The notes under the pieces: model-generated
What the model was told of the DNA's origin: nothing
What the model saw: the letters and a program-made list of their open reading frames with translations, nothing else
The model's database searches: none
Shown here: one piece after another, positions 34,198-43,315 of the stretch
Layout of the letters: every line of letters begins with the position of its first letter
Position numbering within the stretch: the stretch's first letter is position 1
Position numbers and translations under genes: made by a program
Source of the DNA: RUG11237 sp050874665
GTDB lineage: Bacteria > Bacillota > Clostridia > Lachnospirales > Lachnospiraceae
NCBI GenBank assembly: GCA_050874665.1
Contig: JBNMLC010000012.1
Span: 1 to 64,000 of the forward strand
Length of the DNA stretch: 64,000 nt
Reading direction: 5' to 3'

Positions 34198-35409
34198 TTA
34201 ATCTTCCAAACGAATCCTATGAATCATTCCTGTAACTTTTTCAGCTTTCTCTGCAAATTCAGCTTCTGTCATAACTTCTGTGATAAAACCAAATTCTCCC
34301 GCAATACCGGCATCTACAATACTTATCTTTCCAAATACATTTTCCATATCTGCGGCTTTTCCTGCATCACCTTTTACACGTACAAAGAATCGTCTGCTTG
34401 CGTTTTTGATATCTGTTAATTCTAACTTTTTACTGCTCCAGAAGGTCATAATATTGTGCTGCAGATGCTTTGCTGCATCGACTACGTCCGCTACCACCGC
34501 ACTTGCCGTCGGAAGCTTTCCTGCACCACTTCCATAAAACATTACATCACCTAATACATTACCATGTGCAAAAATCGCATTAAATACGTTGTTTACGCTA
34601 TACAATGGATGAGATGGTGCTACAAGGCAAGGGGCAACCATAGCATAGAAGCTGTCATTTACCTTCTTACTAGAAGCTAACAGCTTAATGGATCTTCCCA
34701 TAGTTTTCGCATATTTAATATCTTCTGCTGTAATCTTTGTGATACCTTCTGTATAAATATCTTCGTAATCAACCTGTCTTCCAAATGCAAGGGAAGAAAG
34801 AATTGCAATCTTTCTACATGCATCATAACCTTCTACATCTGCTTCCGGATTACGCTCTGCATACCCCTTATCCTGTGCATCTTTTAACACACTGTCAAAG
34901 TCAAGGCCTTCATCTGTCATTTTAGAAAGTATGTAGTTTGTGGTACCATTCAAAATACCGGTAATTACATCAATTTCATCTGCGGTCAGTGAGGAATTTA
35001 AAGGACGAATAATCGGTATTCCTCCACCAACACTTGCTTCAAATAAGAAGTTAATATTATTTTGCCTTGCTATTGCTAATAATTCTGCACCATGCTTTGC
35101 CACTAATTCTTTATTTGAAGTACACACACTCTTACCATTTTCTAATGCGCGTTTTACAAATGTATAGGCAGGCTCTACACCACCCATAACTTCAATTACA
35201 ATCTGAATCTCAGGATCATTGGCAATCACTTCATAATCGTGAACAATTTTTTCCTGAATCGGATCACCCGGAAAATCTCTCAAATCAAGGACATACTTTA
35301 AATTCAATTCTTCTCCGGCTCTTTTGTTAATACTGTCTTTGTTGGTATCTAGTACTTCCACTACACCTGAACCAACGGTACCGTAACCTAATAATGCAAT
35401 GTTTATCAT
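34198..35409 (-). CDS. hom: Homoserine dehydrogenase
   Basis: A 403-residue enzyme reducing aspartate semialdehyde to homoserine (threonine/methionine branch). N-terminal NAD(P) motif GYGTVGSGVVEVL, catalytic region NKELVAKHGAELL and EASVGGGIPIIRPL, then GTTNYILSKM. The C-terminal ACT domain (from about residue 340) allows threonine feedback. The preceding ACT regulator gene ends 4 bp upstream, so they form an operon. Confidence 0.95.
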   Translation of the reverse strand: MINIALLGYGTVGSGVVEVLDTNKDSINKRAGEELNLKYVLDLRDFPGDPIQEKIVHDYEVIANDPEIQIVIEVMGGVEPAYTFVKRALENGKSVCTSNKELVAKHGAELLAIARQNNINFLFEASVGGGIPIIRPLNSSLTADEIDVITGILNGTTNYILSKMTDEGLDFDSVLKDAQDKGYAERNPEADVEGYDACRKIAILSSLAFGRQVDYEDIYTEGITKITAEDIKYAKTMGRSIKLLASSKKVNDSFYAMVAPCLVAPSHPLYSVNNVFNAIFAHGNVLGDVMFYGSGAGKLPTASAVVADVVDAAKHLQHNIMTFWSSKKLELTDIKNASRRFFVRVKGDAGKAADMENVFGKISIVDAGIAGEFGFITEVMTEAEFAEKAEKVTGMIHRIRLED

Positions 35410-35413
35410 TTTT

Positions 35414-35857
35414 TCACTCCCTAGCTAAAATTTTAATGGAATGGATACCCTTTTGGCGCTCCATTTCCTCTATCATCTGCGAAACATCGTCCGTAGATGG
35501 CAATACTTCAACACTAAGTGTCAAAGTAGCGACTCCATTTACAGGTATACTTTGATGAATGGTCAATATATTGGCATGATATTCTGCCACAATCTTCAAA
35601 ATATCCGACAGCAGTCCGGGCTCATCATCCAACTGCAATACCATAGTAATTGTTCTTCCTTTGGCATTTTCATGGAAAGGAAAGATATCATCTTTATATT
35701 TGTAAAATGAACTTCTGCTGATTCCAACTCTGTCTGTTGCTTCCTGAATGGTAATTGCCTTCTCGGATTCGAGAAGTCTTTTCGCCTCTACGACTTTTAG
35801 AAGAACTTCTGGAACTGCCTTTTGTTTCACAACAAAATATTTATTTACCTCTGCCAT
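35414..35857 (-). CDS. ACT domain protein of the PheB/UPF0735 type
   Basis: A 147-residue protein; start MAEVNKYF preferred (GGGAGA upstream). The N-terminal half carries a helix-turn-helix-like segment (GISRSSFYKYKDDIFPF) and the C-terminal half an ACT amino-acid binding domain (MVLQLDDEPGLLSDILKIVA). Likely an amino-acid-responsive regulator of hom, its immediate neighbour; ligand unknown. Confidence 0.85.
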   Translation of the reverse strand: MAEVNKYFVVKQKAVPEVLLKVVEAKRLLESEKAITIQEATDRVGISRSSFYKYKDDIFPFHENAKGRTITMVLQLDDEPGLLSDILKIVAEYHANILTIHQSIPVNGVATLTLSVEVLPSTDDVSQMIEEMERQKGIHSIKILARE

Positions 35858-35996
35858 CTTTCTAATCTCCCGAATGCCAGACAACAGTTTTTAACTGTTC
35901 CCTGTATGTTTGTTTGAGAAAAACACTTGTTTTCACTAGAAAGATATTAGCACAATCGGGAAGGGATTGCAAGGTTTTTTGCTAAGTATTAGAACA

Positions 35997-36032
35997 CAGG
36001 CGACGTTAGACTGTATTACCTAACGCCGCCTG
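35997..36032. terminator. 13-bp hairpin after the lipoprotein gene
   Basis: CAGGCGACGTTAG pairs with CTAACGCCGCCTG with one mismatch around a 10-nt loop, without a strong T-run. It lies between a lipoprotein stop (36076) and the ACT gene start (35857). Confidence 0.5.
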
Positions 36033-36075
36033 TTAAAATATATCACTTATCTAAAAAGCTTATGATAACTTTAAT

Positions 36076-36537
36076 TTATGGGACAACTTTCAAAATACGC
36101 ACCCCATCTTCATTCATAATTGTTATGTCATCTTCCGCCTCCAACTGATACGATATATCATCAAAATTGTAATCTACCCTAAACTGTAATGTTTCATAAT
36201 TACCTGCCAACGAACAGACAACCTTCCCATCATTAACAAAATATATTTGAGAATCCGAATCCGATACACTATAATAGTAATCTTTTATCTTGCATCCGAC
36301 TACTTCCTTAATACTTTCCCTGGAAGTATACGGCTTGAAGAAATATACCTTTTCCCATTCAAACTGAGTTAGTTCCTTCAAACTCATTTCCACCTCTACT
36401 CCATTCTCAAGTTCCATATAACCTATACTTTCGATTACCTGCTGTTTGTAGGGATTGTCTTCTTTCCCAATTCCGCAGCCGGAACATAACATTGCAATCA
36501 ATAAAAAGCCAAGTAATGTACATCTGTGTTTTTTCAT
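36076..36537 (-). CDS. Lipoprotein, unknown function
   Basis: A 153-residue predicted lipoprotein: signal peptide residues 1-21 with lipobox MLCSGC. The mature part is acidic and beta-rich with repeated Tyr/Phe. No family recognised. Monocistronic; flanked by the hairpin at 35997 and by a 337-bp non-coding gap. Confidence 0.7.
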   Translation of the reverse strand: MKKHRCTLLGFLLIAMLCSGCGIGKEDNPYKQQVIESIGYMELENGVEVEMSLKELTQFEWEKVYFFKPYTSRESIKEVVGCKIKDYYYSVSDSDSQIYFVNDGKVVCSLAGNYETLQFRVDYNFDDISYQLEAEDDITIMNEDGVRILKVVP

Positions 36538-36722
36538 GTTTTTCTCCCTTACTTCAATCCTTCTTTATTAGTACGCACTAATTTATTATTCTTTTCATTA
36601 TTTTATTATCCCTCTCGATTTTGCATTATAATTTAAATATTTTTACATTATATTGTTTTATCTTGTCTTTGTCAATAATTGTTTTTGTATTTTTTTATGA
36701 TTCATCAAATGTATTTAAACGC

Positions 36723-36761
36723 AGTGCTGGGGTGCGATTCTTCGAATCGCACCCCAGCACT
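36723..36761. repeat. Perfect 18-bp-stem GC-rich palindrome
   Basis: AGTGCTGGGGTGCGATTC pairs exactly with GAATCGCACCCCAGCACT around TTC. It is far richer in GC than its surroundings and has no T-run. It is the only notable structure in the 36538-36874 gap, which otherwise is AT-rich and empty. Confidence 0.65.
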
Positions 36762-36874
36762 TAACTTAGAGCCTCAAATCTGAGACAAATCACTAAAACA
36801 CTCTGTTTAATTTTTATACTTTTCAAATTCCTGTACAAGTTTACCCCATTTCGCATTAATTACTTTATATTGCT

Positions 36875-37339
36875 TTATGCTTCCTGCTCTTTCATAAATC
36901 CTTCTACATCCCGTTGTTCTTCTTCTGACAGTAATTCCTGTACATCCAGAATAATAATAAGATGATCTTGGAATTTTGCAATCTCCTTAATATAAGCCGT
37001 TTTTCCACCTTTAATAATCGTTGGTACTCCGCTGATAGCAGAAGACGGTATATCAGAAATTTCCTCCACTCCTTCTACCTCCACCGCAATCAGCATCTCA
37101 CCTATTTTGGTAATAATCAATTGTGAATCCTCATCCGCTATGTCTGCAAAACCAAATTTCTTTGCAAGATTATACACAGGAACAATGACTCCCCTCAGAT
37201 TAATAATTCCTTTGATATTTTCCGGTGCATTCGGTACAGCTACAATTTTCTGTTCCTTCTCAATCCCCATCACCAGATTAATATCCACTCCATACTTTTC
37301 TCCATGCAACTTAAATATCACTGGTTTTAATTCAGCCAT
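36875..37339 (-). CDS. cheW: Chemotaxis coupling protein CheW
   Basis: A 154-residue CheW that links chemoreceptors to CheA. The sequence has KYGVDINLVMGIEKEQKI, the conserved NLRGVIVPVYNLAKKFG and a C-terminal IILDVQELL. AGGAGG precedes the ATG. It starts 15 bp after prfB and has no other chemotaxis gene next to it; the receptor at 11738 is a possible partner. Confidence 0.9.
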   Translation of the reverse strand: MAELKPVIFKLHGEKYGVDINLVMGIEKEQKIVAVPNAPENIKGIINLRGVIVPVYNLAKKFGFADIADEDSQLIITKIGEMLIAVEVEGVEEISDIPSSAISGVPTIIKGGKTAYIKEIAKFQDHLIIILDVQELLSEEEQRDVEGFMKEQEA

Positions 37340-37353
37340 AATAACCCTCCTGA

Positions 37354-38470
37354 CTACTCATTATTATTTGTATTCAGCCATGCAAGATACCCATTAATAA
37401 AAGGATCTATTTTTCCATCCATGACAGCATCCACATTGCTTATTTCAATATTCGTTCTATGATCCTTTACCATAGTATAAGGCTGCATTACATAAGAACG
37501 AATTTGATTTCCCCATCCTATTTCTTTTACCTCTCCACGTATCCCGGATGCCTTTTCTGCCTGTTCCTGCTGCTTCAATAAATAAAGCTTGGCTTTTAAC
37601 ATTTGCATAGCCTTATCTTTATTGCTATGCTGGGAACGTTCATTCTGACATTGCACTACAATCCCCGTTGGGAGATGTGTAATACGAATTGCCGATGATG
37701 TCTTGTTGATATGCTGTCCACCTGCACCGCTGGAACGATACGTATCAATTCGCAAATCATCATCATTAATTTCAATATCAATATCTTCTTCAATATCTGG
37801 CATAACATCCAGGGAAGCAAACGAGGTCTGCCTTTTTCCTGCTGCATTAAACGGCGAAATACGCACCAGACGGTGTACGCCTTTTTCGGCTTTTAAAAAT
37901 CCATAGGCATTCTCACCATTTACCTGAAAGGTAACCGATTTAATTCCGGCTTCTTCTCCTTCCAGATAATCCAGTTCTTCCGTTGAGTATCCCTTGCTTT
38001 CTGCCCACCTTAAATACATACGGTACAACATACTTACCCAGTCGCACGCTTCCGTACCGCCTGCACCGGAATGAAGTGTCAATATGGCATTATCTTTATC
38101 GTATTCCCCGGAAAGTAATGTTTTTGTCTTAATAGCCTCATACTCACTTTCCAGTTCCTGAAGTTGTGCCTCGATTTCGGGAATCACGGAAGAATCATTT
38201 TCTTCATATCCCATTTCGAGAAGAATTTCTATTTCTTCATATAAATCTGTAAGTTTCTGATATGTTTCCACATCATCCTTCAGGCTTTTTAATTCCTTCA
38301 TCAGATTCTGTGAACGTTCCGCATTATCCCAAAAGGAAGCAGCTTCCATATCTTTTTCTAATTCTTCAATTCTTTGACTTTTTGCTGCTAAGTCAAAGTG
38401 AATCCCTCAATTCTGTTAATGGCACTTTATATTCGTTCAGACGTGTTTTAAACTCATCTAATTCTACCAT
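37354..38470 (-). CDS. prfB: Peptide chain release factor 2, programmed +1 frameshift
   Basis: About 371 residues once the frameshift is included. The N-terminal frame starts at ATG 38470 (AGAGGTG upstream), runs 25 codons and meets TGA at 38393-38395 in the context CTT-TGA-C. A Shine-Dalgarno-like AGGGA lies just before. Slipping +1 gives LDLAAKSQRIEELEKD and continues in the main frame. The main part has the UAA/UGA-reading SPF (VRISPFNAAGK) and the catalytic GGQ (SSGAGGQHINK). RF2 autoregulates by this frameshift. Followed by cheW. Confidence 0.97.
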
Positions 38471-38505
38471 ATTTTCACCTCTTTCATATAGATTATATAT
38501 CGGCT

Positions 38506-41070
38506 TTATGCCTTTCTTCCACAACACTGTTTATATTTTTTTCCACTTCCGCATGGACACGGATCATTTGGATAGACTTTATCCTGTGCTCTCTTAACAG
38601 GTCCTTTTACGGCTTCATCTTTATTTGTTCCTGTTACCTTTGCAACCTGCTCACGTTCTACCTTCTGTTCAATACGCACATGCATCAGAAGTTTTACTGT
38701 GTCTTCGCTGATAGCTTTTGTCATTTCATCAAACATGTCATATCCGCTCAGGCGGTACTCAATCTTAGGATCTCTCTGTCCAAATGCCTGTAAACCGATT
38801 CCCTGCTTTAGCTGTTCCATATCATCAATATGGTCCATCCATTTTCTATCGATTACTTTTAACAGTACCACACGCTCTAATTCACGGATTGCCGCTGCAT
38901 CTGGAAATTCTGCTTCTTTTTCTTCATATAACTTCACTGCTTCTTCTTTCAGCTTCTGCTTCAGTGAATTCTTCTTTAAGTTTTTGACCTTCTCTAATGT
39001 CAGTTCTTCGATTGGAATAATCGGTCTTAACAACTGATTTAATTCCTTCAAATCCCAGTCTTCCGGAAGAGAATCTTCACCAATTGCCATATCCACTTTG
39101 CCTTCTACCTGATCCACAATCATCTTGTAGATTACATCTCGCATGCTTTCTCCATCCAGCACACGTCTTCTCTCTTCGTAGATAACCTCTCTCTGCTCAT
39201 TCATAACCTGATCATATTCTAACAGATTTTTACGAATACCAAAGTTATTGGTTTCAATCTTAGACTGCGCTTTTTCAATCGCATTGGTAAGCATTTTATG
39301 TTCAATCTGTTCATTTTCAGGAACACCCAATGCATTAAACATTGTCATTAGCTTTTCCGAACCGAACAGACGCATTAAATCGTCCTCTAATGAAATGAAA
39401 AATCTGGATTCACCCGGATCACCCTGACGTCCTGCACGACCTCTTAACTGATTATCTATACGTCTGGATTCATGACGCTCCGTACCGATAATCTTAAGTC
39501 CGCCTGCCGCTCTCGCCTTGTCATCTAACTTAATATCTGTACCACGACCTGCCATGTTTGTAGCGATGGTAACTGCACCATGCACACCCGCCTGTGCTAC
39601 AATTTCCGCTTCCAGTTCATGGAATTTTGCATTTAATACTTTATGCTGGATTCCTTCTTTGCTTAGCATTTTGCTGATTAACTCAGAAGTTTCAATCGTA
39701 ATGGTACCAACTAAAACCGGCTGTCCCTTCTTGTGCGCTTCCACAATTTCAGCTACAACCGCTTTAAATTTTTCTTTCTTTGTCTTATATACCGCATCCT
39801 GCAAATCGATACGCTGCACTGGTCTGTTGGTAGGAATTTCTATTACGTCCATTCCATAGATTTCACGAAATTCTTTTTCCTCGGTGAGAGCTGTACCTGT
39901 CATACCGGATTTCTTTTTATATTTATTAAAGAAATTCTGGAATGTAATTGTTGCAAGTGTTTTGCTTTCACGTTTAACTTTTACGCCTTCTTTTGCTTCA
40001 ATCGCCTGATGTAAACCATCAGAATATCTTCTGCCAGGCATAATACGACCTGTAAATTCATCTACAATTAATACCTGGTCATCTTTTACTACATAGTCCT
40101 GATCTTTAAACATCAGATAGTGGGCACGCAGTGCGAGAATAATATTATGCTGAATTTCAAGATTTTCCGGATCGGCAAGATTTTCAATCTGGAAGAATTT
40201 TTCTACCTTTTTGACACCTTCTTCTGTCAAATTCACAATCTTATCCTTTTCATTTACGATAAAGTCTCCGCTTTCCTCAATGACTTCACCCATGATAGCA
40301 CCCATTTTGCTAAATTCGCCACTTTCTTCACCGCGCTTTAACTGACGTGCAAGGATATCACATGTTTCATATAATTTTGTAGACTTGCTGCTTTGTCCGG
40401 AAATGATAAGCGGTGTTCTCGCCTCGTCAATGAGCACCGAGTCAACTTCATCGATGATAGCATAATGTAAATCTCTCATTACAAGCTGCTCTTTATATAC
40501 CACCATATTATCACGCAGATAATCAAATCCAAGTTCATTGTTTGTCACATAGGTGATGTCACAGGCATATGCTTCTCTACGCTCGTCATTATTCATGCTG
40601 TTTAAAACCACACCAACTTTTAAGCCTAAAAATTCGTGTAGCTGTGACATCCACTCAGCATCACGCTTTGCCAGATAATCATTGACCGTAACAATATGTA
40701 CGCCTTTTCCTTCCAAAGCATTCAGATACGCCGGCAGAGTGGAAACCAATGTTTTACCTTCACCTGTACGCATCTCGGAAATTCTTCCCTGATGAAGTAT
40801 AATACCACCAATCAACTGTACGCGATAGTGCTCCATATTCAATACACGACGTCCTGCCTCACGGACTACTGCAAATGCCTCCGGAAGCAAATCATCTAAT
40901 GTTTCCCCTTTTGTTAAGCGTTCTTTAAATTCTTTTGTTTTTCCCTGAAGCTCTGTATCAGAAAGCTCCATCATTGACGGACGAAGTCCCTCAATCTTGT
41001 CCACAATCGGATTAATACGCTTCAATTCACGTTCACTGTGTGTTCCAAATACTTTTTCAATTAAACTCAT
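38506..41070 (-). CDS. secA: Protein translocase ATPase SecA
   Basis: A 854-residue motor driving export through SecYEG. Walker A in MRTGEGKTLV, DEAD motif IDEVDSVLIDEARTP, the pre-protein crosslinking region, GRAGRQGDPGESRF in the second nucleotide domain, and a C-terminal zinc-binding DPCPCGSGKKYKQCCG. Located 35 bp upstream of prfB. Confidence 0.98.
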   Translation of the reverse strand: MSLIEKVFGTHSERELKRINPIVDKIEGLRPSMMELSDTELQGKTKEFKERLTKGETLDDLLPEAFAVVREAGRRVLNMEHYRVQLIGGIILHQGRISEMRTGEGKTLVSTLPAYLNALEGKGVHIVTVNDYLAKRDAEWMSQLHEFLGLKVGVVLNSMNNDERREAYACDITYVTNNELGFDYLRDNMVVYKEQLVMRDLHYAIIDEVDSVLIDEARTPLIISGQSSKSTKLYETCDILARQLKRGEESGEFSKMGAIMGEVIEESGDFIVNEKDKIVNLTEEGVKKVEKFFQIENLADPENLEIQHNIILALRAHYLMFKDQDYVVKDDQVLIVDEFTGRIMPGRRYSDGLHQAIEAKEGVKVKRESKTLATITFQNFFNKYKKKSGMTGTALTEEKEFREIYGMDVIEIPTNRPVQRIDLQDAVYKTKKEKFKAVVAEIVEAHKKGQPVLVGTITIETSELISKMLSKEGIQHKVLNAKFHELEAEIVAQAGVHGAVTIATNMAGRGTDIKLDDKARAAGGLKIIGTERHESRRIDNQLRGRAGRQGDPGESRFFISLEDDLMRLFGSEKLMTMFNALGVPENEQIEHKMLTNAIEKAQSKIETNNFGIRKNLLEYDQVMNEQREVIYEERRRVLDGESMRDVIYKMIVDQVEGKVDMAIGEDSLPEDWDLKELNQLLRPIIPIEELTLEKVKNLKKNSLKQKLKEEAVKLYEEKEAEFPDAAAIRELERVVLLKVIDRKWMDHIDDMEQLKQGIGLQAFGQRDPKIEYRLSGYDMFDEMTKAISEDTVKLLMHVRIEQKVEREQVAKVTGTNKDEAVKGPVKRAQDKVYPNDPCPCGSGKKYKQCCGRKA

Positions 41071-41201
41071 ACTATACTCCTAATTAATTCATGATGTTAA
41101 CGCTAATTCCCATTTTACCACCGAACTCACATTTTCACAATAAAATTTTCATAAAATATAATAAATTTGGTAACATTTGAGGTTTTAGAAGCTGACAAAA
41201 C

Positions 41202-41271
41202 GCCCATAATAAGCGAGAAGCTTTCCGGGCAGAATTTAAACAGTCCGGAAAGCTTCTCGCTTATTATGGGC
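41202..41271. repeat. Perfect 27-bp-stem hairpin with a conserved tail
   Basis: The left arm 41202-41228 and right arm 41245-41271 are exact complements around a 16-nt loop. The flanks TGACAAAAC before and CTGTGCGTGACA after match the flanks of the hairpin at 5335-5369. It is not needed as a terminator because hpf has its own at 41314. Lies in the secA upstream region. Confidence 0.7.
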
Positions 41272-41313
41272 TGTGCGTGACAACCGCTAGGAATGAAAAT
41301 GTTTTATTCGAAA

Positions 41314-41342
41314 AAAACAGGTGCGTTTTTTGCACCTGTTTT
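41314..41342 (-). terminator. Terminator of hpf
   Basis: AAAACAGGTGC pairs with GCACCTGTTTT; on the minus strand followed by TTT. Lies 21 bp past the hpf stop. Confidence 0.85.
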
Positions 41343-41362
41343 GACTTTACATTTTCTATTGT

Positions 41363-41890
41363 TTAGAATTCCGGTTCAATCAAGCCGTATGTATTTCCTT
41401 TTCTCTTATATACTACATTGACTTCATCTGTTTCTGCATTTCTAAAGACAAAAAAGTTATGTCCTAACAATTCCATCTGAACGCATGCATCTTCCGGATA
41501 CATTGGTTTTACTCCGAATTTCTTAGTTCTGATAATATTAACTTCGTCTTCACCTTCGAAATCGTTTTCAAGAAATTCCTGTTTAAAGCTTGAGCTTCCC
41601 TGTTTTGCATCTGCTAATTTGTTTTTATATTTCTTCAACTGACGCTCAATGACTTCTTCCACTAAGTCAATGGAAACGTACATATCATTACTTACCTGCT
41701 CTGAACGAATAATATTTCCTTTTACCGGAATAGTTACTTCTATTTTCTGTCTTTCCTTTTCTACACTTAATGTAACATGTATCTCTGTATCCGGTGTAAA
41801 ATACCGTTCTAATTTACCAATCTTTTCGTTAATTGCTGTTTTTAACCCCTCCGTAACCTCAATATTTCTTCCTGTAATCACAAACTTCAT
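41363..41890 (-). CDS. hpf: Long-form ribosome hibernation promoting factor
   Basis: A 175-residue protein; ATG start at 41890 with AAAGGAG 9 bp upstream. The N-terminal S30AE domain (MKFVITGRNIEVTEGLKTAI) binds the 30S subunit. The C-terminal dimerisation domain (about residues 115-175; MYPEDACVQMELLGHNFFVF) makes 100S dimers. Standard long HPF as in Firmicutes. Confidence 0.95.
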   Translation of the reverse strand: MKFVITGRNIEVTEGLKTAINEKIGKLERYFTPDTEIHVTLSVEKERQKIEVTIPVKGNIIRSEQVSNDMYVSIDLVEEVIERQLKKYKNKLADAKQGSSSFKQEFLENDFEGEDEVNIIRTKKFGVKPMYPEDACVQMELLGHNFFVFRNAETDEVNVVYKRKGNTYGLIEPEF

Positions 41891-41920
41891 GATGTCCAAC
41901 TCCTTTCGGTTTCCCTTATT

Positions 41921-41976
41921 ATATAGGACTGCCTCCTATATAGTTAACATTATATCATATTCGTTCTAATTTTCAA
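41921..41976 (-). promoter_or_regulatory. hpf promoter with a 5' leader hairpin
   Basis: TTGAAA (41971-41976), 16-bp spacer, TATAAT (41949-41954) on the minus strand. Right at the expected transcript start lies ATATAGGA-5 nt-TCCTATAT (41921-41941), which could stabilise or control the mRNA. Confidence 0.6.
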
Positions 41977-42027
41977 TCATTTTTGCGCTATTTCACAAAT
42001 TTTTAATCATTTTAAATTATATAACCA

Positions 42028-42061
42028 GAAGTGTTTAGAAAATTCATTTTCCAAACACTTC
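42028..42061. terminator. Hairpin after the ctpA-type gene
   Basis: GAAGTGTTT-A-GAAAA pairs with TTTTC-C-AAACACTTC, 15 bp past the peptidase stop; weak T-run. Confidence 0.6.
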
Positions 42062-42075
42062 CTGTCTTAAGATAC

Positions 42076-43296
42076 CTATTTTTGACTTAATACTTCAATG
42101 GCTTTCTGAAGCTGATTATCACTCTCGTCTTTTTCATACGCTTCAGCATCAAACTCCAGCTTGATATCCGGTTCAATTCCGGTGCCATGAATACATACAC
42201 CACTCGGCGTATAATACTTAGAAATCGTCACTTTCATTGCTGAACCATCTCCCAGTGCAATCATCTGCTGCACAATGCCTTTACCAAATGTAGTGGTTCC
42301 AATCAGCGTTCCGATTCCATAATCCTTTACTGCACCCGCAAAAATCTCCGATGCACTGGCACTGTTTCCATTTACGAGAACTGCTAACGGTATGTCAATT
42401 TTATGTTCTTCATCTGACTTGTATTCTTCCCGCTGCCCATTTTTGTCCTCATGATAAACAATCATTCCCTCCGGCAAGATAGAATCCAGAATTTCTGCCA
42501 CCACGCTCAAACCACCGCCCGGATTATTACGAAGGTCTACAATCAATGACGTCATTCCCTGATTCTTTAATGTTTCATATGCTTCGTTCCATTGAGCTGT
42601 AGTAATTTCATCAAATTCCGAAATCGTGATATAACCCATGTTATGATCAAGCATTTCATATTCTACCGTAGGAACTGAAATCGTTTTGCGTACCAGTTCT
42701 AAGTTTAGTTCCTCGCTGCCACGCATAATCGTAATTTTTACCGTAGTACCTTCTTTTCCCTTTACCTTTGCCACCACTTCGGATAGGTCGTCTCCGGAAA
42801 CTTCTTCTCCTTCCACTTTATACAGTATATCATCTGTTTTCAGTCCTGCTTCCTGTGCCGGAGAGCCTTTAAAAGTCTTTACAATGGTAATCAGTCCTGT
42901 ATCTGCATTTTGCAGCAGGCTGGCTCCTATACCACAATATTCCCCTGTATAGGACTCCTGAAATGCATCGTACTCTTCTTTTGTAAAATAAACAGAATAC
43001 GGATCACCAAGTGCCTCCACCATTCCTTTATATACACCTTCCTGTACTGCCTTCACATCCTCATCTTCCAGATACATTTTATCGATAACCTGTTGGATTG
43101 TTTCCGCTTTTTGTTCCACTGCTTTTGTGATAATCTTATTCCCATTACTGCCAAAGCCAGTGCTGCATCTTCCGGCTATGAATGTGATTCCCAACGCTGC
43201 CACCAGCAAAACTGCTTTTTTCCCCGTACCTTTATGATTTTTTTTCTTTTCTTCCCCCGCTTCTTCCTGATTGCTATGATTCATCTTTTCCTCCAT
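42076..43296 (-). CDS. S41-family carboxy-terminal processing peptidase
   Basis: A 406-residue membrane-anchored protease; ATG at 43296 with GGAGG 5 bp upstream. An anchor helix (about residues 28-45) is followed by a PDZ domain (SPAQEAGLKTDDILYKVEGE) and the S41 catalytic region: Ser in NGNSASASEIFAGAVKD and Lys in TTFGKGIVQ. Next in line to an EnvC-like factor and FtsEX, so likely part of cell-wall or division quality control. Confidence 0.92.
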   Translation of the reverse strand: MEEKMNHSNQEEAGEEKKKNHKGTGKKAVLLVAALGITFIAGRCSTGFGSNGNKIITKAVEQKAETIQQVIDKMYLEDEDVKAVQEGVYKGMVEALGDPYSVYFTKEEYDAFQESYTGEYCGIGASLLQNADTGLITIVKTFKGSPAQEAGLKTDDILYKVEGEEVSGDDLSEVVAKVKGKEGTTVKITIMRGSEELNLELVRKTISVPTVEYEMLDHNMGYITISEFDEITTAQWNEAYETLKNQGMTSLIVDLRNNPGGGLSVVAEILDSILPEGMIVYHEDKNGQREEYKSDEEHKIDIPLAVLVNGNSASASEIFAGAVKDYGIGTLIGTTTFGKGIVQQMIALGDGSAMKVTISKYYTPSGVCIHGTGIEPDIKLEFDAEAYEKDESDNQLQKAIEVLSQK

Positions 43297-43315
43297 GATA
43301 TCCTCCAATGTTTTA

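Noticed and set aside
37354..38349. Release factor 2 starting at the first Met of the long frame
   Set aside because: The true N-terminus lies upstream in another frame joined by the CTT-TGA-C frameshift; the shorter version lacks a ribosome binding site.
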